From: Virgisporangium aurantiacum
GTDB lineage: Bacteria > Actinomycetota > Actinomycetes > Mycobacteriales > Micromonosporaceae
Direction: 5' to 3'
DNA: 64,000 nt
Assembly (NCBI RefSeq): GCF_016863635.1
Contig: NZ_BOPG01000017.1
Location: forward strand, 1 to 64,000
Made by a program: the position numbers and the translations under genes. The notes below the pieces were generated by a model, which saw only the letters and a list, made by a program, of their open reading frames with translations, was not told the DNA's origin and searched no databases. How positions within the stretch are numbered: the first letter of the stretch is position 1; every line of letters begins with the position of its first letter. Of this stretch, positions 22,901 through 31,329 are shown piece by piece.

Positions 22901-25900
22901 GTTATTCGCTGGGCGTCGACCTCGGTACGACGTTCACGGCGGCGGCCGTGCGGCTCAACGGGCACGCCGAGATCGCGCGTCTCGGCAGCCGCCGCGCGGA
23001 GATCCCGTCGCTGGTGTTCGTGCGCCCCGACGGCGGTGTGCTGATCGGCGAGGCCGCCGAGCGGCGCGGTTCCTCCGAGCCCTTCCGGTTGGCCCGCGAG
23101 TTCAAACGGCGGATCGGCGACCCGGTGCCGCTGCTCGTCGGCGGCTCGCCGTACCCGGCACACGCGCTGATGGCCCGGCTGCTCGAAGAGGTGCTCGGCA
23201 CCGTCACCCGCCAGCAGGAGGGTCCGCCGGCCGCGGTCACGGTGACCTATCCAGCCAACTGGGGCCCGTACAAGCGGGACCTCCTCGGCCAGGCGGTACG
23301 CCTGGCCGAACTGCGCAACGTCACCTTGCGGGCCGAACCCGAGGCGGCGGCCGTGCGGTACGCGGCCACCGAACGGATCCGGCCCGGCGAGACCGTCGCG
23401 GTGTACGACCTGGGCGGCGGCACGTTCGACGCCGCGGTCCTGCGGAAGACCTCCGACGGTTTCGAATTGTTGGGCGAGCCGGAGGGGATCGAGCAGCTCG
23501 GCGGCATCGACTTCGACGAGGCCGTGCTGGCGTTCGTCACCGCCACGCTGGGCCCGTCGGTGGCCGAACTGGACCCCGACGACCCGTCGGTGGTGGAGGC
23601 GCTGGCCCGCTTGCGGCGCGACTGCATCGAGGCGAAGGAAGCGCTCTCCTACGATACCGAGGTCATGGTGCCGGTGGCGCTGCCGAACCTGCACACGCGG
23701 GTACGGCTGAACCGGTCCGAGTTCGAAACCATGATCATGCCGGCCGTCCTGGAGACGATCGCCGCCCTCCGCCGCACCATGCGCGGTGCCGGCGTCGAGG
23801 CGTCCGACCTGCGCTCGATCCTGCTCTCCGGCGGCTCGTCCCGGATCCCGCTGGTGAGCCAGTTGTTGTCGGTCGAGTTCGGTCGGCCGGTGGTGCTCGA
23901 CCCGAGCCCGGAACACAGCATCGCGCTGGGCGCCGCGCTGGTGACGTCCTCATCCGGTTCCTTGTCCGTGGCCGCGCCTCCGCCTCTCGAGTCTTCCGAC
24001 TCCCCCGACTCCTCGGCCTCCCCGGACTCGGTCGACGAGGTCTCCGCGCCGGCGCCGAGCCGGCGCAGCCGGGTGGCGGAGATGCTGTCGAAGCTGGGCG
24101 GCCGATCCCGGCCGTCGCCGTCCGAGGTTGCCGCACCTCTTCCTCTTTCTACCCCTCCCCTGGCGACCCCGGACGCGGGAACCGCGATTGCGGGCGCCGC
24201 CATCGCCTGGGACCCGACCCCGACCTCCGGCACCGAAAGCCCGTCGACGGCGTGGGAACGCACGCCGTCGAACGACCCCCTCGGTGTGGTCTCGGCTCCG
24301 ACGTCGCCACCGGTCCTGATCACTCCCGTCACCCGACGGCCGTCGCCGTCCACCACACCCCCGCCGGAGTCCGACCTCGTACCCGACACACCCTCCCGCG
24401 GTGTGGCCTGGGTCCAGCCGCAGCCACCGATCCCGGCGCCCGGTTCTCCCAGCACACCGCCAGCTCCGTCGTCCGACGCGTCGCCGGCGCTGTCGTCCGA
24501 CGCATCGCCGGTTCCGTCGTCCGGCGGACCACCGATCCCCGGGCCCGGTGCCCCCGGTACTCCGCCGACTCCGGCGTCCGGCGCGCCATCGGCCCTCGCG
24601 TCCGGTGGCCCCCGCATGCCACCGACGGGCCGGGCGATCGTCCCCTCTCAGCAGATAAGCGGCCGCGCCACCGTACCCATGCGTACGGAAGCCGCCGCCC
24701 CGGCCAGCGGCCGTGCACCGGTCGCGCGCCCGTCCTCCCCCGAACGCCGCGATTCCGGTCGCCTCACCCCGATCGGCCGCGCCCAGGTGACCCCGACCTC
24801 CGGAGCACCGGTATCCGGCGCACCCGCATCCAACGCGGCCCCATCGGTCCCCGACGAACCGGACGGCACCGCACCGACCCGATCCGGCCCCACCCCGTCC
24901 ACCCGACGCCCGTTCTCGACCGAACCGCCCCCTCCCCCGCCCGCCCCGCCATTGGTGGAACCGATGCGGCCGGCCGGATCCACACCCCCGCCACCCGCAT
25001 CGACCTCCCCCGTATCGCCCCCACCCACCGCGACGCCCCCGATCTCGGCACGGCCGATCTCGGTACCGCCTGTCGCGACGCCGCCCACTGCCACCCCGCC
25101 CGCCGCGACGCCCCCGATCTCGACGCCGCCGATCTCGACGCCGCCGGCCGCGACGCCGCCTCCGGTGGCCCCGGCTGCCCGGAGCGTGTACGGGGCACCA
25201 CCGACGGCCGACCTCCGACTCGGCACGCAGGCGCAGCCGACGGACCCGGCCCCGGCACCGTCGACACATCCCGGTGCGGCGCCACCGAGTTCGGCCTACG
25301 GAGCGAGTCAGGCTCCCACGTACGGCCCCGCCCGACAGACCGGCGGACCCGGTGCGACGCCGACCCCGCAAAGCGGTTCCACCGCCCCGCCGCCAGGCAC
25401 GCCGGCCCAGCCGGCAACGTACAACGCCGCCCCGCCACCGGCGACATACAACGCCGCGACGCCGGCGGCACCATACAACGCCGCCGCCGCGGCCCCAGCC
25501 ACATACAACGTCGGGACCCCGCCCGCCACCTACAACGCCGCAACCCCGGCCACGTACAACGCCGCGCCCGGCGCTGGCACGCCACCGGCCGCCACGTACA
25601 ACGCCCCGCCACCGGCTACGTACAACGCCGCCCCGCAGCCACCGGCCACATACAACGCCGCCACGCCGCCGCCCGCCACGTACAACGCCGCCACGTACAA
25701 CGCCGCCATGCAGGCGCCCGCTACGTACAACGCCCCGCCACCACCGGCGACATACAACGCCGCGGCCCCACCCGCCGCCTACAACGCCGCGCCGGCCACC
25801 GCATACACCCCCGCGGCACCGGCAGAAGCCGGAAACCAAGCAAGCCAAGCCACCCAACACCCACCCCGGCCCGCACAACGCGCCAGCCGGCGGACGTACC

Positions 25901-26889
25901 GAGCTGTCAAGATCATTGTGACGCTCGTCGTGGTCATGGGGTTGCTCGCGGTTGCCGGTGCGGCCTACTGGTTCCTCGTCGCCGACACGAAGAAGGATGA
26001 CAAGCAACAGCAGGATGCGCCGATCGCCCAGTGGGTGCGCAAGGCGGACGTCCCGCTGCCGTTGGAAGGGGCGGCGGTCGCCGCTTTCCAGGGGAAACTG
26101 TGGGTTGCCGGCGGCCAGCAGGCCAGCGATCCGAAGACCAAGACCAACGAGGTGTTCGTCTACGATCCGGCCACCGACGACTGGACGGTCGGGCCATCCC
26201 TGCCCAGCCAGCTTAGCCACGCGACGTTGGTGCCGACGCCGTCCGGGCTCTACCTGGTGGGCGGTTGGCTGGTAGACGGCGGTTCGCGGCAGGTGCTGCG
26301 GCTCGACGGGAAGTTGCAGACCTGGATACCGCAACCGCAGCTGCCCGAGTCGCGGGTGAACGGGGTCGGCGGCTTCACGGGGTCGGAGATCGTGTACGCG
26401 GGCGGGACCAAGCCGGGGCCGTCGGCGTCCGACACCGTGTGGGCGTTGCGGCGCGACGCGTGGGTCGAGATCGGCAAGCTGTCGAAACCGCGGCAGAAGG
26501 CGATGGCCGCGGGCAACGGCACCGACACGTTGTGGATCATGGGTGGTCGCAACATCCAGACCGAGGAGAAGTTCGGGACCATCGACCTGATCACGTCGAC
26601 CGGAGTGACGCCGTCGGACCGGACGATCGATCCGCCGATCGACAGCGGGGCCGGCGTCTACCTGCCCGACTCCGGGATCTGCGTGGTGGGTGGGCAGACC
26701 CCGAACGGCGGCTTCAACGACTGGTGGTGCTGGGAGGGCGGGCTGGCGCAGAAGCTGCCGGCGTTGAACCCGCAGCGCGGCGGGCTCGCCGCGGCGATCA
26801 TCGGCCGGACGGTCTACGTGGTCGGCGGATACGGCAAGGGCTTCAGCAGCCTGAGCCGCCTCGACACGCTCACGCTGCCGCCTCGCTAA
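22897..26889 (+). CDS. Hsp70-transmembrane-kelch fusion protein
   Basis: A 1330-residue fusion. Residues 1-355 are an Hsp70/actin-fold nucleotide-binding domain with phosphate loops LGVDLGTTFTAAAV and VAVYDLGGGTFDAAV (about 168-182) and adenosine motif ILLSGGSSRIPLV (about 307-319). No substrate-binding domain follows. Instead there is a Pro/Thr/Ser-rich stretch to about residue 1000 with about 14 ATYNA-type repeats, a transmembrane helix at about 1004-1027 (IIVTLVVVMGLLAVAGAAYW), and an outer kelch beta-propeller (about 1045-1330: KLWVAGGQQ, GLYLVGGWLVDGG, IVYAGGTKPGPS, LWIMGGRNIQTE, TVYVVGGYGKG). ATP-driven events inside could thus be coupled to sensing outside. The start is fixed by the ATGA overlap with the previous gene. 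The fusion itself is unusual. Confidence 0.88.
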   Translation: MSYSLGVDLGTTFTAAAVRLNGHAEIARLGSRRAEIPSLVFVRPDGGVLIGEAAERRGSSEPFRLAREFKRRIGDPVPLLVGGSPYPAHALMARLLEEVLGTVTRQQEGPPAAVTVTYPANWGPYKRDLLGQAVRLAELRNVTLRAEPEAAAVRYAATERIRPGETVAVYDLGGGTFDAAVLRKTSDGFELLGEPEGIEQLGGIDFDEAVLAFVTATLGPSVAELDPDDPSVVEALARLRRDCIEAKEALSYDTEVMVPVALPNLHTRVRLNRSEFETMIMPAVLETIAALRRTMRGAGVEASDLRSILLSGGSSRIPLVSQLLSVEFGRPVVLDPSPEHSIALGAALVTSSSGSLSVAAPPPLESSDSPDSSASPDSVDEVSAPAPSRRSRVAEMLSKLGGRSRPSPSEVAAPLPLSTPPLATPDAGTAIAGAAIAWDPTPTSGTESPSTAWERTPSNDPLGVVSAPTSPPVLITPVTRRPSPSTTPPPESDLVPDTPSRGVAWVQPQPPIPAPGSPSTPPAPSSDASPALSSDASPVPSSGGPPIPGPGAPGTPPTPASGAPSALASGGPRMPPTGRAIVPSQQISGRATVPMRTEAAAPASGRAPVARPSSPERRDSGRLTPIGRAQVTPTSGAPVSGAPASNAAPSVPDEPDGTAPTRSGPTPSTRRPFSTEPPPPPPAPPLVEPMRPAGSTPPPPASTSPVSPPPTATPPISARPISVPPVATPPTATPPAATPPISTPPISTPPAATPPPVAPAARSVYGAPPTADLRLGTQAQPTDPAPAPSTHPGAAPPSSAYGASQAPTYGPARQTGGPGATPTPQSGSTAPPPGTPAQPATYNAAPPPATYNAATPAAPYNAAAAAPATYNVGTPPATYNAATPATYNAAPGAGTPPAATYNAPPPATYNAAPQPPATYNAATPPPATYNAATYNAAMQAPATYNAPPPPATYNAAAPPAAYNAAPATAYTPAAPAEAGNQASQATQHPPRPAQRASRRTYRAVKIIVTLVVVMGLLAVAGAAYWFLVADTKKDDKQQQDAPIAQWVRKADVPLPLEGAAVAAFQGKLWVAGGQQASDPKTKTNEVFVYDPATDDWTVGPSLPSQLSHATLVPTPSGLYLVGGWLVDGGSRQVLRLDGKLQTWIPQPQLPESRVNGVGGFTGSEIVYAGGTKPGPSASDTVWALRRDAWVEIGKLSKPRQKAMAAGNGTDTLWIMGGRNIQTEEKFGTIDLITSTGVTPSDRTIDPPIDSGAGVYLPDSGICVVGGQTPNGGFNDWWCWEGGLAQKLPALNPQRGGLAAAIIGRTVYVVGGYGKGFSSLSRLDTLTLPPR
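25410..25810 (+). repeat. ATYNA tandem repeats in the Hsp70-kelch linker
   Basis: About 14 copies of a pentapeptide-centred unit (PATYNAA and variants such as AAPYNAA, PATYNVG) fill this stretch. At the DNA level the core is close to ACATACAACGCCGC with third-position changes (ACGTACAACGCC), so the array has aged somewhat but is still recognisable. Just upstream, 25030-25160, is a second array encoding ATPPISTPP-like units. Both are in frame and lie in the predicted cytoplasmic linker. Confidence 0.85.
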
Positions 26890-26894
26890 GAGCT

Positions 26895-28346
26895 CTAGGC
26901 AGCCGAGAGCGCGGCCACGATCCCCTCGCAACTGCGAGCGGTGGCCCGGGCCGCGAACCGGACCTCGCGCGCGCTCAACGGATGCTCCGCCACCCGCATC
27001 CACCGGGCCAGCGCGTCCTGCGCCGCGGCGAGCAGCAGCGACGGCACCGCGTCGGGCGGCAACCCGAGCCGCTCCGGCGCCGACGCACCCAGTCCCCCCA
27101 GAAGCCTTTCCATCTCGGCGAGTTGCTCCGGACGCCCGGGCAGCCGCTCCGACCGCAGCTGATGCAGCAACCTGACCTCGACGAACTCGTGGGCGCTGGC
27201 CCGGATCTCCTCGACCGCCGACACCAGCCCGGGATGCCCGCCGACCACGCCGTGCAGCGCGGCCAGCGCCGACCGGGCCTTCAGCACCTGGGACCGGCTG
27301 ACGAACTGCACGCCCAGCACGTCGGTCAACCGCGCCAACCCGCTCTGCGCCAGCAGCTCGCGCGCCAGCGCGGACGCGTTCGTCGCGGCGCCCGAACGGA
27401 TCAGCGAGACGCTGAGCCGGACCCCGAACACCCCGAGCCGCCCCAGCAGTTCCCGCCGCTGCGCCGCCGGCACCGGAACCGGGGAGGACGCAGTGGCGAA
27501 CCGCGACGCGGTCAGCAGCAACGAGACCACCTCGTCGAGGTCGGCGGCGGCGAGGGTCGCCAGGGCCCGGAACTCGCTCTCGCGCAAGGTCGCGCCGGCG
27601 GCGGCGAGCAGCCCGGCCACCGGGACGATCACCGGGCACAGCCGGCGCATGCGTTCGTCGGCCTGGTAGCGGGAGGCCACCCGGTGGGCCGACTCCATGG
27701 AATCGAGCTGGCAGCCGCCGATCTCGTCGGCCCGGGACAGGACACCGATCGCGTTGATCGGCGATCCGTTGGCGAGGTCGTCGCCGTGGAACGCCTCCAG
27801 GAAGTTGAGGTCGCTGCCGTGCATGTGCCGGAGCAGGTAGATCACGGCGTCGGCCTGGCCCGGGGAGTCCTCGTCGGCCTCCAGGAACGAGTACGTCCGC
27901 TGGGAAACGTCTGATGACAGCGACGCGAGACCCGGAGTGTCGATCAGCGTGTGCTGCCGCAGCCGGCGCGACGGCACCTCCACCACCAGATGGTCCACCT
28001 CGACGAGCGGCCGTCCGAGCGACACGCGCAGGGCGCCGGCCACGCGGTCGAACGGGCGCGGCTCCACGTCGCCGTCGGCGAGAAAGGATCGGACGCGGTA
28101 CGCCGCGCCGTCGCGGTACCAGGTGACGACGCGGGTGCACTCCCCCGCGTCCGTCGGCGCCAACTCCTCGCCCACCATCGCGTTGAGCAGCGTCGACTTG
28201 CCGGCCTTGACCATCCCGGCGATCGCCACCCGCAGCGGCTCCTCCAGCCGGGCCGAGGCGGCGGCGACCACCTTCAAAGAAGAAGGATCGGTCAACTCGC
28301 GCGAGGCCTGCGCCAGCAACGCACGCGTGCGGTCGAGGAGGGTCAT
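26895..28346 (-). CDS. Dynamin-like GTPase, smaller partner
   Basis: A 483-residue dynamin-superfamily GTPase. P-loop GMVKAGKST at 44-52, G3 DTPG near residue 136 (HTLIDTPGLASL), and a G4-like SRAD instead of NKxD (IGVLSRADEIGG). The rest is helical, with no strong membrane span, so it probably works as a heteromer with its larger neighbour, as bacterial dynamins often come in pairs. It overlaps that gene by ATGA. It ends five bases from the convergent Hsp70-kelch gene. In mycobacteria the dynamin pair IniA/IniC is induced by cell-wall stress; the resemblance here is in gene pairing, not proven orthology. Confidence 0.88.
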   Translation of the reverse strand: MTLLDRTRALLAQASRELTDPSSLKVVAAASARLEEPLRVAIAGMVKAGKSTLLNAMVGEELAPTDAGECTRVVTWYRDGAAYRVRSFLADGDVEPRPFDRVAGALRVSLGRPLVEVDHLVVEVPSRRLRQHTLIDTPGLASLSSDVSQRTYSFLEADEDSPGQADAVIYLLRHMHGSDLNFLEAFHGDDLANGSPINAIGVLSRADEIGGCQLDSMESAHRVASRYQADERMRRLCPVIVPVAGLLAAAGATLRESEFRALATLAAADLDEVVSLLLTASRFATASSPVPVPAAQRRELLGRLGVFGVRLSVSLIRSGAATNASALARELLAQSGLARLTDVLGVQFVSRSQVLKARSALAALHGVVGGHPGLVSAVEEIRASAHEFVEVRLLHQLRSERLPGRPEQLAEMERLLGGLGASAPERLGLPPDAVPSLLLAAAQDALARWMRVAEHPLSAREVRFAARATARSCEGIVAALSAA

Positions 28347-30166
28347 GCCGAGATCCGTCCGACCAGCGAGTCGATCTCCCGGCCGCGGGCGTCGAGTTCG
28401 GCGGCGCGGCGGGCGCGCTGGTGCTCCGGCACCGCGGACCCGTTCCGCACCGCCGCCAGGGCCGCCGCCGACGAACGCTCGGCCAGCCCGGCCCGGTTCG
28501 CGAACTCGTCGCGCAGGAATCGTTGGGTGCGCCGCACCGCGTCCCGGGAATCCTTGCTCACCAGAAAGGCCACCTCGTCGACGTAGCGCTGCAGCTCCTG
28601 GCGGGCCACCTGCCGACGGGACTCGATCTGCCGCTCGCGCTCGACCCGCAGCAGCTTGCGTCCCACCGTGAGCCCGACCACGAGCCCGAGCGGCGCGGCC
28701 ACGGTGAGCCCGAGCAGCGAGCCGAACGCGCCGAACATCACCGGAACGAGGATCGCGACCCGGGCGGCGGTGAACGCGCTGAGGAACTGGCTGGTCGAGC
28801 GCTTGTCGAAACGTGTCTCCGGGCTGGCGACGTCGGCCAGGGTCACGGCCGGCGCCGGCAGGTCGAGGTCCAGGCCGTCGTATTCGAGGTCGAACCGTTC
28901 GGCGACGTCGCGCGCGAGCTGCTCGGTCCGTGTCACCAGCGCGAACAAGTTGTCGACGGCCGCCGCCGTCGCCTCCTTCGCCGCCCAGCCCTGGAAGTCG
29001 TGCCACGTCTCGCGCGGGTCGCCGGCCTCGATCATCGCGGTGCCGCGCCGGACCATCGCCCGCAGCCGCTCCCGCAGGTCGTGCTCCACGTCCGTCGACA
29101 GGTCCTGGATGCCGTCGACGAGCATGGTCTGCCAGCCGCCCGCGCCGGCGGCGAGGCTCTGGCTGCGGCGGGCCTTCTCCGCGTACCGCTCGGTGAGCTC
29201 GGGAACCGCCTCGGGCGACACGACCACCGCCTGCTCGGCCGCGACCTGCTCGCGCAGTTGGGCGAGCACGAACCCGGTCTCCTGTGCGGCCGACCGCGCG
29301 GCCGCGCTGTCGGAGCCCATCAGCACCTGCTTGTACAGCACGTCGAGCAGGCGCGGGAACCCGGACTCGGAGTTGAGGTCGGTGCTGTTCCGGCGCGCGG
29401 CGAGCAGCCGCAGGAACGACGAGACGGGCACGATCGGCAGCTCCAGGCCGGCCCGGGACAGGTGACCGCGGTTGAGGTCGACGATGCGCCGCCACTCCGC
29501 CTGCAGGTCGATCTTCGTGACGACGACGACCACCGCCGGGCACCGGTCGATGGTCCGCTTGAGGAAGTCGACCTCCGGTGCCGTCAACTCCTGCCGCGCG
29601 TCGGTGACGAACAGCGCGGCGTCGGCCAGCGGCAGCGTGCCCAGGGTGAGGTTTCCGTGCGCGGAGTCCAGCCCGCCGACGCCGGGTGTGTCGATGAACG
29701 ACAGCCCGCTGGCGAGCAGCCGCCGGTTCAACTGCACCTCGACCGCGCGCAGCTTCTCGTCGGGGTCGTCGCGCGTCACGTACTCGCGCAGCCGCTCGAA
29801 CGGCACCTTGGCCCGCGTCGCCACCGTGCCGTCGGGTCCCGCGATGTGCGCGACCACCGCTGGCCGCCGCCCGTAGCGGACGATCGTCGGCACCGCCGTG
29901 ACAATGTCGGCGTCGACGGGGCACACATCGGTGCGCAGCAACGCGTTGACCAGTGAACTCTTGCCCTGCTTGAACTCGCCGACCACGGCGACCGGCACGT
30001 TCCGCCCGACCAGCCTGGCCCGGTTGCCGTCGAGCCGCTCGGCCAGGTCGGTGCGGCCGGCCTCCAGCGCGAGGTCTCGGGCCCGGTCGAGGTCGACCAC
30101 CGCGCGGGCCAGTTGCGGACTCTGCGCCACCCGGCCGCCGATATCGACACCGTCGGGATCGCTCAC
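28343..30166 (-). CDS. Dynamin-like GTPase, larger partner
   Basis: A 607-residue dynamin-like GTPase. P-loop GEFKQGKSS at about 63-71, switch region CPVDADIVTAVPTIVRYG, G3 FIDTPGVGG and G4 VTKID. A hydrophobic pair at about 464-500 (VAILVPVMFGAFGSLLGLTV, then APLGLVVGLTVG) forms the membrane paddle. Such proteins bind, tubulate or fuse membranes. The start is GTG 30166, which overlaps the stop of the previous gene (GTGA); longer readings enter that gene. Together with the smaller partner it forms a membrane-remodelling unit next to the CIS and the Hsp70-kelch protein. Confidence 0.9.
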   Translation of the reverse strand: MSDPDGVDIGGRVAQSPQLARAVVDLDRARDLALEAGRTDLAERLDGNRARLVGRNVPVAVVGEFKQGKSSLVNALLRTDVCPVDADIVTAVPTIVRYGRRPAVVAHIAGPDGTVATRAKVPFERLREYVTRDDPDEKLRAVEVQLNRRLLASGLSFIDTPGVGGLDSAHGNLTLGTLPLADAALFVTDARQELTAPEVDFLKRTIDRCPAVVVVVTKIDLQAEWRRIVDLNRGHLSRAGLELPIVPVSSFLRLLAARRNSTDLNSESGFPRLLDVLYKQVLMGSDSAAARSAAQETGFVLAQLREQVAAEQAVVVSPEAVPELTERYAEKARRSQSLAAGAGGWQTMLVDGIQDLSTDVEHDLRERLRAMVRRGTAMIEAGDPRETWHDFQGWAAKEATAAAVDNLFALVTRTEQLARDVAERFDLEYDGLDLDLPAPAVTLADVASPETRFDKRSTSQFLSAFTAARVAILVPVMFGAFGSLLGLTVAAPLGLVVGLTVGRKLLRVERERQIESRRQVARQELQRYVDEVAFLVSKDSRDAVRRTQRFLRDEFANRAGLAERSSAAALAAVRNGSAVPEHQRARRAAELDARGREIDSLVGRISA

Positions 30167-31329
30167 CGGCCCGACCCTACGCGACGGCGCTTCTCCTCGT
30201 AGGCGCGCTTGGCGCGGGCGAACCGCGGCGCGCCCCACCGCTCCCGCAACCGCACCAGCGGACCCTCGAACGTCGCCGCACTGAGCGACTTCCCCACGAC
30301 GTCACCGAGCGTCGCATACCCCGTGGCCAGCGATCCGTACGCCGACTGATCATCGCCGACGAGTTCGGCGACCGCCGATTCGGCCACCGCCGCCGCGATG
30401 TACTGCAGCACCGCCACGCCGTCGAGCGCGTGCCGGCGCGCCGCGCGGATCTCGGCCAGCGCCCGCGGCAGGTCACGGTCGTCGAGCGCCGCCGACGCCG
30501 CGACGAACGCGAGGTCCGTCCGCAGGTCACGCGCCGCGGCCCCGGCGGCGTCGACCGCGTCGCGCGCATCGCGCAGCAGCCGCGCCGCGTCAAAGATCTG
30601 AGGGGACGCCGTGCCACCGACCGCCGCGACCGAATTCTCGCCGCTGGTGGCCGGCGCCGTTGGCGAGCCGCTGGTGGCCGCCGCCTGGATCAACAGCGAC
30701 GCCGTTTCGGTGGAATCGTCGGCTTCCGCGGCAAGGTCCCGCAGGATGGCGGCCGCTTCCCCGCCGAGCCCGGCCGACGTGAGCGCCAACGCCTGCATGC
30801 GCCGGAGCGCGGTGGCCGTGGCCGGGGAGGCGGCGTGCCCGGCCGCCTTCCCGTACGCCGCGGCCGCGTCCGCCGCCCGCCCGAGAGCCACCAGAGACTC
30901 GGCAAGCTCCGCGTAGGCCGCGGTAGCCACCTCCGCGGCCCCGTCGTACATATACGACGCTCGATCCGGTGTGCCTTCACGGCCGAAACCCGCACCGGAT
31001 CGAGCGTCGTTTATGTCGGGCCCGGCAGTGGCCCCACCCGCGGCGCCGGCCGCACGTGTGGCGGCTTCGGCGACGGCGGATTCGGCGTGTCCGGCGGCGC
31101 GGCGGGCGGTGGCGACGGCGTCGTTCGGGTCGCCGAGGGCGCGGTCCAGGGTGGCCGACAACCGCAGCGCGCGGCTGGCCAGCACGGCCTGGCCGCCGGC
31201 CTCGGCGCGGTCGCCCAGGTGCCGGAGCGCGGTGCGGGCACCCGCCAGGTCACCGGCCGCCGTCAGCATTGCCACCCGCTGGAACGCCGCCTCGGCGTCC
31301 ACTGTGGACACCTCACCAGGTGGACTCAT
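30163..31329 (-). CDS. Ala-rich helical-repeat protein
   Basis: A 388-residue, almost fully helical protein rich in Ala, with TPR-like segments (AAFQRVAMLTAAGDLAGART; AYAELAESLVALGRAADAAA; AYGKAAGHAASPATATALRR). No catalytic motif, signal or membrane span. It probably acts as a scaffold for the dynamins, with which it overlaps by GTGA, or for the large protein upstream, whose stop it overlaps by 17 bases. ATG 31329 is supported by GAGGTG five bases upstream. Residues about 107-125 are encoded by an inserted palindrome (see 30954-31010). I cannot name a family. Confidence 0.7.
   Translation of the reverse strand: MSPPGEVSTVDAEAAFQRVAMLTAAGDLAGARTALRHLGDRAEAGGQAVLASRALRLSATLDRALGDPNDAVATARRAAGHAESAVAEAATRAAGAAGGATAGPDINDARSGAGFGREGTPDRASYMYDGAAEVATAAYAELAESLVALGRAADAAAAYGKAAGHAASPATATALRRMQALALTSAGLGGEAAAILRDLAAEADDSTETASLLIQAAATSGSPTAPATSGENSVAAVGGTASPQIFDAARLLRDARDAVDAAGAAARDLRTDLAFVAASAALDDRDLPRALAEIRAARRHALDGVAVLQYIAAAVAESAVAELVGDDQSAYGSLATGYATLGDVVGKSLSAATFEGPLVRLRERWGAPRFARAKRAYEEKRRRVGSGR
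30954..31010. repeat. Palindromic element inserted in frame in a coding region
   Basis: ACGACGCTCGATCCGGTG at 30954-30971 and its exact reverse complement at 30993-31010 flank a 21-base loop. The full element is 57 bases, 19 codons, and keeps the frame of the helical-repeat gene, adding a segment (ARSGAGFGREGTPDRASY) that does not look like the Ala-rich helices around it. Looks like a REP-type or mini-mobile palindrome that has become coding. A transcript here would form a very stable hairpin. Confidence 0.75.

Noticed and set aside
25030..25810. A CRISPR array
   Set aside because: Repeats are in frame, encode Pro/Thr and ATYNA units, vary in spacing and have no unique spacers of constant length.
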